From the NCBI GenBank assembly GCA_903850425.1, contig CAINLR010000059.1:1-64000 (forward strand): a stretch of DNA of 64,000 nt, written 5' to 3'. This document shows positions 1 through 9,262 of the stretch, one piece after another. Origin of the DNA: an uncultured Verrucomicrobia subdivision 3 bacterium. Lineage in GTDB: Bacteria > Verrucomicrobiota > Verrucomicrobiia > Limisphaerales > UBA11358. Each line of letters begins with the position of its first letter. The stretch's first letter is position 1. The translations under genes were made by a program, and so were the position numbers. The notes beneath the pieces are model-generated. The model did no database searches, was not told where the DNA came from, and saw only the letters and a list, made by a program, of their open reading frames with translations.

Positions 1-1
1 C

Positions 2-118
2 TACTTGGCGGAGCGAAATCTGGCGCCCAAGCGATACGTCTGGCGCAAGAAGGGTGAGGAAATTCTGGCCAAGATTTCCAAAGCCCGGGCGGCCCAAGTC
101 GCCACATCACCGTTATGA
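2..118 (+). CDS. IS630-type transposase, C-terminal tail (partial at window start)
   Basis: The 38 residues before the TGA at 116-118 read YLAERNLAPKRYVWRKKGEE and then a Lys/Ala-rich end. This resembles the extreme C-terminus of IS630/Tc1-like DDE transposases, where a 'PKxFVWxxxxxEIL' segment precedes the stop. The catalytic core lies upstream of the window and cannot be assessed. The stop overlaps the ATG of the ankyrin gene (ATGA), which looks like an insertion junction rather than a true operon. The family call rests on a short tail only. Confidence 0.55.
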   Translation, partial: YLAERNLAPKRYVWRKKGEEILAKISKARAAQVATSPL

Positions 119-858
119 CCCCTCATTTACAGAACACTACATTAGCTCATGGGGCCAAAGTAAATTTGACCTCAAGTGAGGATAGTTCGCCTTTATACCA
201 AACGATGTCATTAGGCAAACGAACCGCCCCACATTTGACAGAACTGTTACTAGCGCGCGGGGCTGACGTGAATTTCAAAAGCGGAATTGGTGGCCAGACG
301 GCCTTGCATGAGGCCGCGATGAACGGCTTAACAGATTGCGTGAAACAGCTGTTGGCACATGGTGCGGACATCAAGGCCAGAGATTGGGAAGGGGAAACAC
401 CTTTGTGTCATGCTTCGTATGAGGTCATGGAATTACTTTTGTCTCATGGAGCTGACATTAATTCCAAAAACAAACTAGGCCAAACAATGTTACATCAGGC
501 AGTGTCATCGCCCAAATCGCGCGGCGCGGAATTTCTGCTGGCACACGGAGCTGAATTCAATGCCAAAGACAATGACGGTAACACACCGCTGCACATTGAG
601 GCATCTTATGGTTACACGGAAGTAGCACGTTTGCTCATAACCAATCACGCCGAAATCAATATAACCAACAACCGGGGTGAGACGCCTTTGCACATTGCAG
701 CGCTGGCTAATTCAAAGGGTATCGCTGAACTGCTACTGGCTCACAAGGCGGATATTAACATCAAGGATAATCAGGGCCGAACCCCATTGGATTCAGCAAT
801 GGTAAACAACAATCGGGCTTTGGCAGGATTTTTACGCGAGCATGGTGGCCGCGAATAA
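115..858 (+). CDS. Ankyrin-repeat protein, probably 5'-truncated
   Basis: This 247-residue protein is made almost entirely of ankyrin repeats, which are protein-interaction modules. Repeated signatures such as LLARGADVNFK, LLAHGADIKARD, LLSHGADINSKN and LLAHGAEFNAKD are followed by G-TPLH helices. There is no signal peptide or second domain. The N-terminus opens in mid-repeat: 'LAHGAKVN' near residues 11-18 lacks its preceding helix pair. The start codon also overlaps the end of the transposase tail, so the original 5' end was probably lost when the insertion sequence arrived. Base composition is lower in GC than the neighbouring housekeeping genes. The partner is unknown, and the truncated product may not be functional. 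Confidence 0.8.
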   Translation: MTPHLQNTTLAHGAKVNLTSSEDSSPLYQTMSLGKRTAPHLTELLLARGADVNFKSGIGGQTALHEAAMNGLTDCVKQLLAHGADIKARDWEGETPLCHASYEVMELLLSHGADINSKNKLGQTMLHQAVSSPKSRGAEFLLAHGAEFNAKDNDGNTPLHIEASYGYTEVARLLITNHAEINITNNRGETPLHIAALANSKGIAELLLAHKADINIKDNQGRTPLDSAMVNNNRALAGFLREHGGRE

Positions 859-975
859 TTTTCTCACCAATCCGTCTCGCGGTAATCCTTCGGAAATTGT
901 CCCCCCAGATGTGTTTACCGGTGTTGAAGCCGGCAAAAATTCTTTGCGCATTGTTAAATCTCACGCGTGATGGCG

Positions 976-1108
976 CATCCCCTCGCCCCATCGGAGGGGG
1001 AGAGAATTTCCCGAACATAAGTTCGCGCCTTAAACCCCTGAACCGGAGTGCGCCCGGGGACGGGCGCCCTCCGCCGGCGGTTCATGGAAGGAGTTAGGGT
1101 GAGGGGCC
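976..1108. repeat. Palindromic repeat, CCCTC/CTCTCCC family, intergenic copy
   Basis: The left arm reads CATCCCCTCGCCCCATCGG and the right arm ends GTTAGGGTGAGGGGCC, so the outer ends are inverted copies. Between them lie smaller G/C-rich hairpins. The same CCCTCACCCC/CTCTCCC vocabulary recurs inside dnaE (40056-40213) and cstA (20017-20071). It sits between the ankyrin gene and the convergent OmpA-like gene. No gene was seen elsewhere in 859-1127. Confidence 0.65.
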
Positions 1109-1127
1109 AGACGGCAACAGGCTGGCG

Positions 1128-1964
1128 CTATTTCACCAGGGTGGCTGGCACTTCTGGCACCGCGTTGGGCTTGGGCGCGGAATCTTCAACGCCAGCGGGC
1201 TTCACCGGCGGCACGGCGTCGGCGACGGCCAGTTCATCCGGCAGAATGGTGATGGCAATGCGTCGGTTCTTGGCGCGACCTTCGGCGGTGGCATTGTCGG
1301 CCAGCGGACGATATTCGCCATAGCCGACGGCCCCGACGCGGCGCGGGTCAACGTTTTCTTTCTCGGTGAGATAATGCACCGCGGCCAGGGCGCGGGCGGT
1401 GGACAGTTCCCAATTGCTGGTAAACCGGCTGCGGATGGGCACGTTGTCGGTGTGGCCAATGACGTGAATCTTCAACTGCGGATGTTGCGCCAGCAGCACG
1501 GCAATCTTGTGCATCACGGCCGCCCCGGCGGGCTGCAAAATTGCCTCGCCGGAATTGAACATGACGCGGTCCAGAATGTTCACCGTCAGCTTGCCTTGCA
1601 GTTTGGAGATGGTGACATCCTTGGACTCGAGGTCGGCCCGCATTTCCTCCTCCAAGCCTTTCGCCATCTGGCCGGCCAGTTCTTTCTCCTTCACCAAGTC
1701 GGCCACCTGGGTTTGCAGGGCGGCGATCTGGTCATGGTCCTGCTGATTTTCGGAGAGTGTGCTCGTGAGACTGGCTTGGGTCGCCGCCAGTTTCGCCGCG
1801 AGGGCTTCCAAGCTGCGCACTTTGCCCAAGGCTGTGGCCCAGAGCAGCAACGCCGCCACGAGCAACACCGCCAAAACGCCGGCCGTGATCCAGGCCGGCT
1901 TGGCATTGTCCCCGCCGCGCTGGGTTTTGGTCACATGGTCCGTGAATGGCTTGCGTTCGCTCAT
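1128..1964 (-). CDS. OmpA/MotB-like peptidoglycan-associated membrane protein
   Basis: Starting at the Met of MSERKPF (1964), the protein has a short cytoplasmic N-terminus and one transmembrane helix (about residues 25-45, AGVLAVLLVAALLLWATALG). A heptad-rich coiled coil follows (about 50-120), then a C-terminal OmpA domain (about 130-245). The OmpA domain carries the conserved VIGHTDNVPI, ELSTARALAAVHYL, VGAVGYGEYRPLADN and GRAKNRRIAI segments. The family binds diaminopimelate-type peptidoglycan. The TM plus coiled-coil plus OmpA layout resembles MotB-like or stator-like proteins rather than outer-membrane OmpA. An upstream in-frame ATG at 2024 would add 20 residues, but it abuts a decayed helicase fragment, so 1964 is preferred. 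The C-terminal tail is Pro/Val-rich. Confidence 0.85.
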   Translation of the reverse strand: MSERKPFTDHVTKTQRGGDNAKPAWITAGVLAVLLVAALLLWATALGKVRSLEALAAKLAATQASLTSTLSENQQDHDQIAALQTQVADLVKEKELAGQMAKGLEEEMRADLESKDVTISKLQGKLTVNILDRVMFNSGEAILQPAGAAVMHKIAVLLAQHPQLKIHVIGHTDNVPIRSRFTSNWELSTARALAAVHYLTEKENVDPRRVGAVGYGEYRPLADNATAEGRAKNRRIAITILPDELAVADAVPPVKPAGVEDSAPKPNAVPEVPATLVK

Positions 1965-2020
1965 TTTCGTCGGAGCAATTGTAAGCCAAGCAAGCACGCA
2001 CTGTCCAAGGGAAGAATTGC

Positions 2021-2170
2021 TCAAGCCAAACTGCCTACGCGCTGCAGCCGCGGGAACAGGTCGCCCAGCTTGTGCGACTCCGCCAGATCCACTTCAAACT
2101 CCGCCACCCAGTCGTTGTGCTATCATGGGTTTGCCAGCATCTGCTGCCACCACCAAATTGTTTTCTGGTC
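2021..2170 (-). pseudogene. Decayed second copy of the helicase 3' end
   Basis: Read on the minus strand, this stretch encodes [19 protein letters not shown] and RVGSLA followed by TGA. It matches the last ~45 residues of the intact helicase at 3231-5849 ([26 protein letters not shown]). Just upstream in the same frame, QQMLANP corresponds to QQMLVDP of the intact gene, but two consecutive stops (TGA TAG) replace the next residues. The nucleotides at 2070-2119 are almost identical to 3279-3328, while the rest has diverged. It is therefore a non-functional remnant. The unknown gene at 2331-3227 lies between this remnant and the intact gene. Confidence 0.85.
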
Positions 2171-2330
2171 GGGTCGCGTGACCTGACGGTGGCCGATATT
2201 TCGCGCTCGAATCACTTCTCAGCCGCGTCAGGAAATGAAACCCGGCTGCGAAAACGGAGGGAGACAATTGAATTGAGTTCAATGCCGCAATGTTTACCGT
2301 CTGGACGGAAGTCGAAATTACTGAGCCACC

Positions 2331-3227
2331 ATGCTAAAGAAAATTTACCGTATCCTCGTTGCCATAAGCCTCGTCATTCTGACGCTGCGCCTGATCAATG
2401 TAGCGGTGAAACGCGGACACCCGCTGCCCGAGCCGGCTCGTCCCAACGGCTATGAAGCGTTACTGGCCGCAGCAAATCTGCTCCACCCGCCACCGGGCGA
2501 CGTGACGGAGTTCACCACCTCGCAAGTTCAATCGGTGGCTGAACAAAATCGCTCGGCGCTCGCAGCCGTGCGCGCCGCGCTGGACCTGCCGTCGCAGGTG
2601 CCCATCAAACCAACCAAGGCTTGGGATGACAACCACCTGGACGAATTGAAGAGCCTCAAAAAGTTGGCGGTGGCTCTGGCCGTGGAATCACGCGCCGATT
2701 TATTACAGCAACATACCAACGCTGCAGCGCATTGCGACCTCGACGTATTGCGGCTCGCGCAGTCTCTGGGTCAGGGCGGCTTGTTGATTGACGGTGTAAC
2801 CAGCTTGGCCATTGAAACGATTGGCGCTGCACTGCTGCAAGGCAAGTTGGACACGCTCGAGGCTGCGACCTGCCGTGACCTGGCCACCGCGCTGGAAACA
2901 CTGGACGACCATCGCGAGAAGCCGGAACAAATCTTGCGCACCGAACACGAATGGTCACGGGCGCGCTTCGGGCTAGTCGGCATGGTTGGCGATCTTTTCA
3001 TGCATGCCGACTTGCAAAAACGACGCGCTGAATTTGTGAAACGCTCGCACGATGTCCACGCGCACGCCCAGCGGCTGATGGTGCGGTTTGCCGCGCGGGC
3101 CTGCGAACTTGAGCATCAACATCCGCCCACCACCGTTGCCGATCTCGTGCCGAAGTATCTGAAGGCGGCGCCGAAGAATTGGGAAACCGGTCAAGAAATT
3201 CTGGAAATTCCACCGCCCTTGAATTGA
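2331..3227 (+). CDS. Membrane-anchored protein of unknown function
   Basis: This 298-residue protein begins MLKKIYRILVAISLVILTLR, a signal-anchor-type hydrophobic segment, so most of it should lie outside the cytoplasmic membrane. The body is largely helical with no motif I recognise. The C-terminus (about residues 265-295) contains TTVADLVPKYLKAAP followed by a Trp/Gly segment. This resembles the 'Lvp.YL...P.DP.tg' ending common in secreted planctomycete and verrucomicrobial proteins. The gene is sandwiched between a decayed helicase fragment and the intact helicase, converging on the latter with only three bases between stops. That suggests it entered together with a duplication of the helicase 3' end. 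The function is not known. Confidence 0.7.
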   Translation: MLKKIYRILVAISLVILTLRLINVAVKRGHPLPEPARPNGYEALLAAANLLHPPPGDVTEFTTSQVQSVAEQNRSALAAVRAALDLPSQVPIKPTKAWDDNHLDELKSLKKLAVALAVESRADLLQQHTNAAAHCDLDVLRLAQSLGQGGLLIDGVTSLAIETIGAALLQGKLDTLEAATCRDLATALETLDDHREKPEQILRTEHEWSRARFGLVGMVGDLFMHADLQKRRAEFVKRSHDVHAHAQRLMVRFAARACELEHQHPPTTVADLVPKYLKAAPKNWETGQEILEIPPPLN

Positions 3228-3230
3228 AGT

Positions 3231-5849
3231 TTAATTGGCCAGGCTTCCCAACCGACGCAAAATCAAAAACGGTTCACCCAGCTTGCGCGACTCCGCCAGA
3301 TCCACTTCAAACTCCGCCACCCAGTCGTTGTGTTCCGTCGGGTCCACGAGCATCTGCTGCACGCGCCAGGTTAGTTTGTCCTCCGCAGGAACAACGTAGG
3401 TGTGGCGCGCGTTGCGGGCGTTCGGATCAAGGCAAAGCCGCTGGTGGTCGGCCTCGTAAGCTTTCATGAGTTCATCCAAACGGTCAGCGGTCCACGGAGC
3501 GCCCGCGCCATCCAGCGGTGAATTCAAATGCGCGATGGCCGGTTCGTAATCAGCCACGACCAGGCCACGCAGAAAAACAAAAATCCGGTTGCGAATGGTC
3601 GCGGTGAACGCTTTCACGTCGCGGGTAATATCGGCAGCGGCCTCCTCCGCGCCGGGCGGACGAACTTCCTTCGTTTCACCGGGCCGATAGTTCGGGTCGC
3701 GCATTTTCTCCCACTCATCGAGCAGGCTGGAGTCCACCTGTCGGATCATCGTGCTCAGGTAGAGTTCCATTTCACGCACTTGATCGTTCTTCGCGGCATC
3801 GGGCACGGTTTGCGCGAGGACTTTGAAAACACTGTTGATATGCCGCAGCAACACGCCCTCGGCGCGCTGCAATTCGTAAAGCTTGATGTAGTCGGCGAAG
3901 GAGCGGAACGCTTCAAACATCTCGCGCACGATGGATTTCAAATGGATGTTCTCCTGGCCCACCCACGGATGCCGCGCGGCGAAATTATTGAAAGTAGAAT
4001 AGACAAACTCGCGGTTCGGTTTGGGTGGTTCGAGCTTTTCCAGTTCCTCCATGCGCTGGTCATACTCGATGCCGGCCATTTTCATCTCGGCCATCTTCTG
4101 ATCCTTCACCCGGTCGAGCTGTTTGCGCAGGATGATGTCCGGGTCTTCGAGAATGGACTCGACCAGCGTGAGCAGGATGAGCGCGTAGTCCGGCGCCTGC
4201 GGGTCCATGAGTGGAATCGTCTCGATCAGATACAACGACAGCGCCTGATCCATGGAAAAATCATCCTGTAAATCCACGTTGACGCGGAGTTTGCGTAGCG
4301 GCGTCTCGGCAGAGCGCCGCGCTTCCGCATCGGATTCAAGATTCTGGCGGCGCTCTGCCGAGTCGCCGCTACGCGGATTGATAAACTCCACGATCTTGCG
4401 GCCCAGCAGCGAGCGAAACAATTGCCACGCGCGCTTCGTGTGCGCCTGCTTCTGGCGCGGCGTTTCGTGGCAATCGCGGATGAGTTGCCGCATCGCGGCG
4501 CAACCGTCGCCTTGGCGACTGAGCACGTTCAGCAACATTCCGTGCGTGACTTGAAAACGGGAGATGAGCTTTTCCGGCGGTGCGGCGATCAGGCGGATGT
4601 AAGTGTTCTTGTCCCAGTTGACGAAATTCTTTTCGGGCGGCTGACGCTTCACGGTTTTCTTGCCATCGCGTGCCGATTTTTCCGCGAGCTTCAGATTCTC
4701 GATGACGTGTTCCGGTGCCTGCGCGACGACCCAGCCTTGGTCATCAAAACCCTTGCGACCTGCGCGCCCGCCGATCTGATGAAAATCCCGCGCGGTCAGG
4801 ATGCCCGTCTTCTGGCCGTCGAACTTGCACAGACGCGTGAAGAGCACTGTGCGGATCGGCACGTTGATGCCCACGCCGAGCGTGTCCGTGCCGCAGATCA
4901 CTTTGAGCAAACCTTTTTGCGCGAGCTGCTCGATCAGCACGCGATACTTCGGTAACAGTCCAGCGTGATGCAGCCCGATGCCGTGCCGCAACCACTTCTT
5001 GATTTCGGGCCCGTAAGGACTGGTGAACTTGAACCCTTCCAGCACGCTGGCAATCGCGGCTTTCTCGTCGCGCGTGCAGACATTGATGCTCGTGAAATCC
5101 TGCGCGCTCTGCGCCGCCTCCAGTTGCGTGAAGTGGACGACATACACCGGCGCGCGACCATTGGCGATGAGGCTTTCCAGCGTTTTGGCGAGCGGCAACT
5201 CGGAATACTCGTGCGCCAGCGGCACCGGCCGGTCCGTGGAAGTTACCGCAATCGTCGGACGCCCCGTGCGCCGCGTCAGTTCCTCCTCGAAAAATGTCGT
5301 GTCGCCGAGCGTCGCGGACATCAGCAGGAAGCGCGTCTGCGGCAAAGTGAGCAACGGCACTTGCCACGCTACGCCCCGTTCGCGGTCGGCGTAATAATGA
5401 AATTCGTCCATGACCACGTCCTGAACATTCGCCGCCGCGCCTTCGCGCAACGCGATGTTGGCGAGAATTTCCGCCGTGCAGCACAGGATGGGCGCGTCGC
5501 GATTCACCGAGGCGTCGCCGGTGCAAAGCCCGACATTGTCCGGGCCGAACTCGCGGCAGAGCGCCATGAACTTCTCATTCACCAGCGCCTTGATCGGGCA
5601 GGTGTAAATCGAGCGCCGGCCCTTGGCGATGGCCTGAAAATGCAGCGCAGTGGCGACGAGCGATTTGCCCGAGCCCGTGGGCGTGTTGAGAATGACGTTC
5701 TTCTCGTCGAACAATTCCAGGATGGCCGCCTCCTGCGCTGGATAAAGCTGGAGCCGCCGGCCCGCCACATAGTCGAGAAAGCGGCCCAGCAACAAATCGT
5801 TGCTGAGTTTCTCAGCGCGCGGAATCAGATCGTAAAGAGTGGCGGCCAC
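3231..5849 (-). CDS. Ski2/Mtr4-like DEAD/DEAH-box RNA helicase
   Basis: This 872-residue superfamily 2 helicase shows Walker A TPTGSGKS (56-63), Walker B/motif II DEFH (148-151), motif III SAT (about 176-178) and motif [12 protein letters not shown] (about 360). The RAGRKG form and the long helical C-terminal half (about 480-870) resemble the Ski2/Mtr4-like group with a DUF3516-type C-terminus. The expected role is ATP-driven unwinding of structured RNA in the cytoplasm; the exact substrate is unknown. At about residues 493-518 there is an in-frame 78-bp palindromic repeat (4295-4372), encoding a charged stretch that interrupts the linker after the helicase core. A decayed copy of the 3' end lies at 2021-2170. 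Minus-strand start ATG at 5849; upstream is only ~115 bp to the next gene. Confidence 0.9.
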   Translation of the reverse strand: MAATLYDLIPRAEKLSNDLLLGRFLDYVAGRRLQLYPAQEAAILELFDEKNVILNTPTGSGKSLVATALHFQAIAKGRRSIYTCPIKALVNEKFMALCREFGPDNVGLCTGDASVNRDAPILCCTAEILANIALREGAAANVQDVVMDEFHYYADRERGVAWQVPLLTLPQTRFLLMSATLGDTTFFEEELTRRTGRPTIAVTSTDRPVPLAHEYSELPLAKTLESLIANGRAPVYVVHFTQLEAAQSAQDFTSINVCTRDEKAAIASVLEGFKFTSPYGPEIKKWLRHGIGLHHAGLLPKYRVLIEQLAQKGLLKVICGTDTLGVGINVPIRTVLFTRLCKFDGQKTGILTARDFHQIGGRAGRKGFDDQGWVVAQAPEHVIENLKLAEKSARDGKKTVKRQPPEKNFVNWDKNTYIRLIAAPPEKLISRFQVTHGMLLNVLSRQGDGCAAMRQLIRDCHETPRQKQAHTKRAWQLFRSLLGRKIVEFINPRSGDSAERRQNLESDAEARRSAETPLRKLRVNVDLQDDFSMDQALSLYLIETIPLMDPQAPDYALILLTLVESILEDPDIILRKQLDRVKDQKMAEMKMAGIEYDQRMEELEKLEPPKPNREFVYSTFNNFAARHPWVGQENIHLKSIVREMFEAFRSFADYIKLYELQRAEGVLLRHINSVFKVLAQTVPDAAKNDQVREMELYLSTMIRQVDSSLLDEWEKMRDPNYRPGETKEVRPPGAEEAAADITRDVKAFTATIRNRIFVFLRGLVVADYEPAIAHLNSPLDGAGAPWTADRLDELMKAYEADHQRLCLDPNARNARHTYVVPAEDKLTWRVQQMLVDPTEHNDWVAEFEVDLAESRKLGEPFLILRRLGSLAN
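4295..4372. repeat. REPIN-like palindrome inserted in frame in the helicase gene
   Basis: The left arm begins GTAGCGGCGTCTCGGCAGAG and the right arm, read on the other strand, begins GTAGCGGCGACTCGGCAGAG. These are two inverted hairpin units with GTAG at both outer ends. The element is exactly 78 bp (26 codons), so the helicase frame stays open. GTAG at the foot of a hairpin is the hallmark of REP sequences recognised by RAYT (Y1/TnpA-REP) transposases. No RAYT gene is present in the window. Confidence 0.85.
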
Positions 5850-5965
5850 AGGCCGCGCACTCTACCGCTTATCGGCGTGACTGTGAAGGAAGATGCGCGC
5901 CCGGCAGCCCTAGCTTACCAGTTCGCGTTCAAGTTGAGGGCAGCCGGTTGAACGCGACCGTTTGT

Positions 5966-7762
5966 TCACGGCGCGTTGGCGGGCAGGGGCAGATGCGCCA
6001 CGACCAATTGATACAGCGGGGCGGGAAACACAAACGCCCAGCGTTCGCCTTCCAAGGTCACGGCCGCCAACGCGGTCTGCATCCGCGGCACATACTCGCT
6101 AAAATCCACGGTGAATTTCTCGCCGGATTTGGCCTCGATGGTGAGCGAAAGATTGTTGGTGTTCAGCCCATATTTTTCCGGCACGGTGATGTTCCGTCCG
6201 ACCCAGCCAGCGGCGGTGAGTTCGCCCAGGCGGTGGACGGTTTCCTCGATGGCAAAGGGATCAATGATGCCCTGCGAGCCGGGGGCGAGCGACCATTTGT
6301 TCTCGCCGGTGCGGACGGCCTGCCGGGTGCGGCCGTTTTGATGCAGCGTGATTTGCGCGACGTTGGTTTCGGAGAAACTCCAGATCCGGCGTTCGCGGAA
6401 TTCCCAACCGCTTTCCGGCAGCCGGTTGAATTCCTCCGCCGCCAGCGCATAAACAAAATCCTCGTCCGCGCGCTTCACATAAACTTTGTTCGTCTGCACC
6501 GCGCTGAACAGCAGTTGCGCGATGACGTGGTTGGTGTCGCCCGCGACGCTGCGCAAGGTGATCTGCCGCGCCGGCGTGGCGAGGCCGAAGCTCGACAAAT
6601 CCGTGACGACATCCTTGACAAAATCCTCGATGCGGAAACCGGCGAGCAGTTTGACCAGGGCCAGCACGTTGTCGGTGTCCGCCGGAAATTTCTCACCGGC
6701 CAGCACCCAGCCGCTGCCGCTGCCGGGGCGGGCTTGCAGCGTGTAACTGTCCGCGCCGGCTTCGCCGCGCACCTCGATTTCCGCCACGGGCGTGGCCGGG
6801 GTGAGTTCCAACAGGTGCCGGTCGCGAAAATCATTGAAGGCGCCACGCCAGGGCGCGAGCGCTTCTTTGGCCACCGCCAGCACGCCGTTCCAGCCTTCGC
6901 GACGCGCGTAGATCTGCGCGGGATTTTCCGGCAACGCTTTGCCGGCATGGACGGCGGAGAAAAAATTTGTGCCGCGACCGAACCAGACGTCGAGTTCGGC
7001 GGGGGCCAGATCAAACGCGGACAAGTCGGTTTTGGGATCGTCCGTGACGAACTGTTCGGCCTTGGCGGACCGGAGCAGTTGCCAGGCGGCGAGAATGTGC
7101 GCGTCATCGGCGCGGGTCATGAGCGGCCGGATCATGCGCCAGAGATGATTGGTGGCGTCGCGCCGCAGTTCGATGACTTTCGCGCCGTTGGTGATGACGA
7201 TCCCGTCGAGCGTGTCGGCCGCGTCCACCAGCGCGGTGTTGCGCCAGACGTTGGCCGAGCCGGGCAGCAGTTGCAGCCAGCCGGCATCGGTGACGAACGC
7301 GCCGTCCAGGCCCACGATGCGGAGGTAAACCTGGTCGCCGGGCGCGGTTAGTTTGCCGACGCGCAGATGCCAGGCTTGTTCACCTGCCGCCAGTTCCAGG
7401 GTGTATTGCGGATTGTCAAAACCGAATTCCGCATCCGTGTTTTTGCCATGCACGTCACTGGCGGAGAGGCGCAGGACGGGAACCAGTTTGGTCATCGCGC
7501 CGAGCAGCGCTTCGATGCCGGCGGCCGGTGCCGGATACGCGAATGGTTTGTCCAACTGCCAGCCGCCGTTGGTGCGGACCACGCTGATTTCGCGCGCGCC
7601 GGCGGGACTGATCTGCACATGCGTGACCTCGGCGACACGGAGGCCCGGCAGCAAAACGGTGGGGGCCGGCGCGGCGGGCTGGAGCTGTTTTTCAAAAAAC
7701 CAGAGGCCCGCGAACAGCAGCACGGCGAGCACGAACCAGAGGGCGGTGGAATGGAATTTCAT
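5966..7762 (-). CDS. DUF4340-domain protein of gliding-type ABC operon
   Basis: The protein has 598 residues with an N-terminal signal anchor (MKFHSTALWFVLAVLLFAGL). Two or three tandem DUF4340-like units follow, each with a 'W.l..P....d...i..ll..l..l' pattern (WQLDKPFAYPAPAAG, LWRMIRPLMTRADD, KWSLAPGSQGIIDP). It is the last gene of a minus-strand operon: its ATG overlaps the stop of the GldG-like gene by 4 bp (7759-7762). DUF4340 proteins commonly accompany the GldA/F/G-type ABC system. They are thought to sit on the periplasmic face as an accessory factor; biochemical function is unknown. Confidence 0.85.
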   Translation of the reverse strand: MKFHSTALWFVLAVLLFAGLWFFEKQLQPAAPAPTVLLPGLRVAEVTHVQISPAGAREISVVRTNGGWQLDKPFAYPAPAAGIEALLGAMTKLVPVLRLSASDVHGKNTDAEFGFDNPQYTLELAAGEQAWHLRVGKLTAPGDQVYLRIVGLDGAFVTDAGWLQLLPGSANVWRNTALVDAADTLDGIVITNGAKVIELRRDATNHLWRMIRPLMTRADDAHILAAWQLLRSAKAEQFVTDDPKTDLSAFDLAPAELDVWFGRGTNFFSAVHAGKALPENPAQIYARREGWNGVLAVAKEALAPWRGAFNDFRDRHLLELTPATPVAEIEVRGEAGADSYTLQARPGSGSGWVLAGEKFPADTDNVLALVKLLAGFRIEDFVKDVVTDLSSFGLATPARQITLRSVAGDTNHVIAQLLFSAVQTNKVYVKRADEDFVYALAAEEFNRLPESGWEFRERRIWSFSETNVAQITLHQNGRTRQAVRTGENKWSLAPGSQGIIDPFAIEETVHRLGELTAAGWVGRNITVPEKYGLNTNNLSLTIEAKSGEKFTVDFSEYVPRMQTALAAVTLEGERWAFVFPAPLYQLVVAHLPLPANAP

Positions 7763-9261
7763 TGGCGACGCACGAGCCAGACGAGCCAGCCGAACACGAG
7801 CACGCCGCCGGGTAGCGCGCCCAGCAACAGCCAGTTGATTTGTTGCTGTTGATGCCGGGTCAGCAGCAGTCGGTATTCGGTGACCGGCCGCGGGCTGATG
7901 CCGGCCAGCAGTTCCTGCCGGTCCACCAGCCAGTTGATCGCGTAGTTGAGAAAATCACGGTTGGCGGCGGCGTCAATGAGCTGGTTGTCGAGAAACAGGG
8001 AATCGCCGGCGATGACGATGCGCGTGTTGCCGCGCGGATTGGCCACGCCAGCCACCGGTTTCTGCTCCACCGCCGCGATCAGTGGGTAGCTGTGCAGGGT
8101 GGCGGTGGGATCGCCCGCGAGGACCGCCGATTCGCTGGCGAAGACGAGCTCGTCCACTTGCGGGGCGTTGGCGGAGGGATTGGCCGAATTTATTTTTGCC
8201 ACCGGTCGCGGCAAGACCATCTCCAAGGCCAATTGGGTCAACGGGCTGACGAACGCTTTTTGATTGAATTGGCGGACCTGCACGAATGTATCGCTGGCGG
8301 AACTTTTCGGGTCTTTCACATAACTGGCCCCGACGCTGACTCCCCAGCGTTGCAAAATGGGCTCCAAACCGAGCGGCTGCTGGAGGGAAGCGTAGTTGAA
8401 CAACGCCAGCAGTCGGCCGCCTTGCGTGAGATACTTGTCAATTTTCTGCAATTCAGCTTCCGCCAGCCCGCGGATGGGTGCCGCGATGATGAGCAGACTA
8501 CAATCCGCCGGCACATCCGTGTCGCCGAGCAATTCCAGATAACTCACACCCACATCATTCTGCACGAGTGCGAGTCCGAATTTGCTGAAGCCATTATCGG
8601 TATTGTCCGTGAGCGACGACTCGCCGTGGCCCTGCAGAAAATATGCCCGCAGCGGCTGCGCGTGGGCCAGTCCGAGCAATTTGGAGGTGAACATGACTTC
8701 GCCGCTGAACGTGACGGGCTTTTTTCGAAATTGCAATTCCTTTTGCTTTGGATCATCCGGGGCCGTCTGCTCCAATTGGTAGCGCACAATGGCCTCGCCG
8801 GGAATGACGTCATGCCGGTCGCCGCTGGCGAAAATGATCAAGTCCTTGTTTGGCGGCGCGTTCGGGCTGGTGGGCGCACCGGGCAGGTTATATTGCGCCT
8901 TCACCTTTTCGGCTTCGGTCGCATCGCGCGTGTAATCCACCGTCCGCACGGTGATGTTTTTGTTGGCGTCGTGGTAGGCGTCCAGCAAGGCCCGGATGGT
9001 GGGATAAAAATTGGCCGCATCGTGCGTGTCATAATACATCGTCGCTGTCACTTGATTGGTCAGCGAATGCAGCACGGCCAGCGTGCGCGACGAGAGCGCG
9101 ACCTCGGTCTGCGCACTCAGATAAAAGCGGTGGTGGCATTTCGCGCCGAGATAATTGAGCATCACCATCACGGCCAGGACCAGCACCGTGCGCAGCACCA
9201 CATCGAAGCCGATCCGCCAGCGGCGCGCGGGCGAGTAACTGGTTTTGACAGGATCGCTCAT
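7759..9261 (-). CDS. GldG-like ABC transporter auxiliary protein
   Basis: This 500-residue protein has an N-terminal transmembrane helix (about 22-42, VVLRTVLVLAVMVMLNYLGA) and a large extracytoplasmic domain. It ends with a second helix (about 475-497, WLLLGALPGGVLVFGWLVWL) followed by VRRQ. The body matches the GldG/ABC_transp_aux layout: a thioredoxin-like segment (VTATMYYDTHDA), an LLIIAAPIRGLAEAE DUF4350-like region and the GNTRIVIAGDSLFLDNQ segment with its downstream NWLVDR. It follows the permease gene directly (1-bp gap) and overlaps the DUF4340 gene by 4 bp, so co-translation is likely. In Bacteroidetes GldG supports gliding; here the exported substrate is unknown. Confidence 0.88.
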   Translation of the reverse strand: MSDPVKTSYSPARRWRIGFDVVLRTVLVLAVMVMLNYLGAKCHHRFYLSAQTEVALSSRTLAVLHSLTNQVTATMYYDTHDAANFYPTIRALLDAYHDANKNITVRTVDYTRDATEAEKVKAQYNLPGAPTSPNAPPNKDLIIFASGDRHDVIPGEAIVRYQLEQTAPDDPKQKELQFRKKPVTFSGEVMFTSKLLGLAHAQPLRAYFLQGHGESSLTDNTDNGFSKFGLALVQNDVGVSYLELLGDTDVPADCSLLIIAAPIRGLAEAELQKIDKYLTQGGRLLALFNYASLQQPLGLEPILQRWGVSVGASYVKDPKSSASDTFVQVRQFNQKAFVSPLTQLALEMVLPRPVAKINSANPSANAPQVDELVFASESAVLAGDPTATLHSYPLIAAVEQKPVAGVANPRGNTRIVIAGDSLFLDNQLIDAAANRDFLNYAINWLVDRQELLAGISPRPVTEYRLLLTRHQQQQINWLLLGALPGGVLVFGWLVWLVRRQ

Positions 9262-9262
9262 C

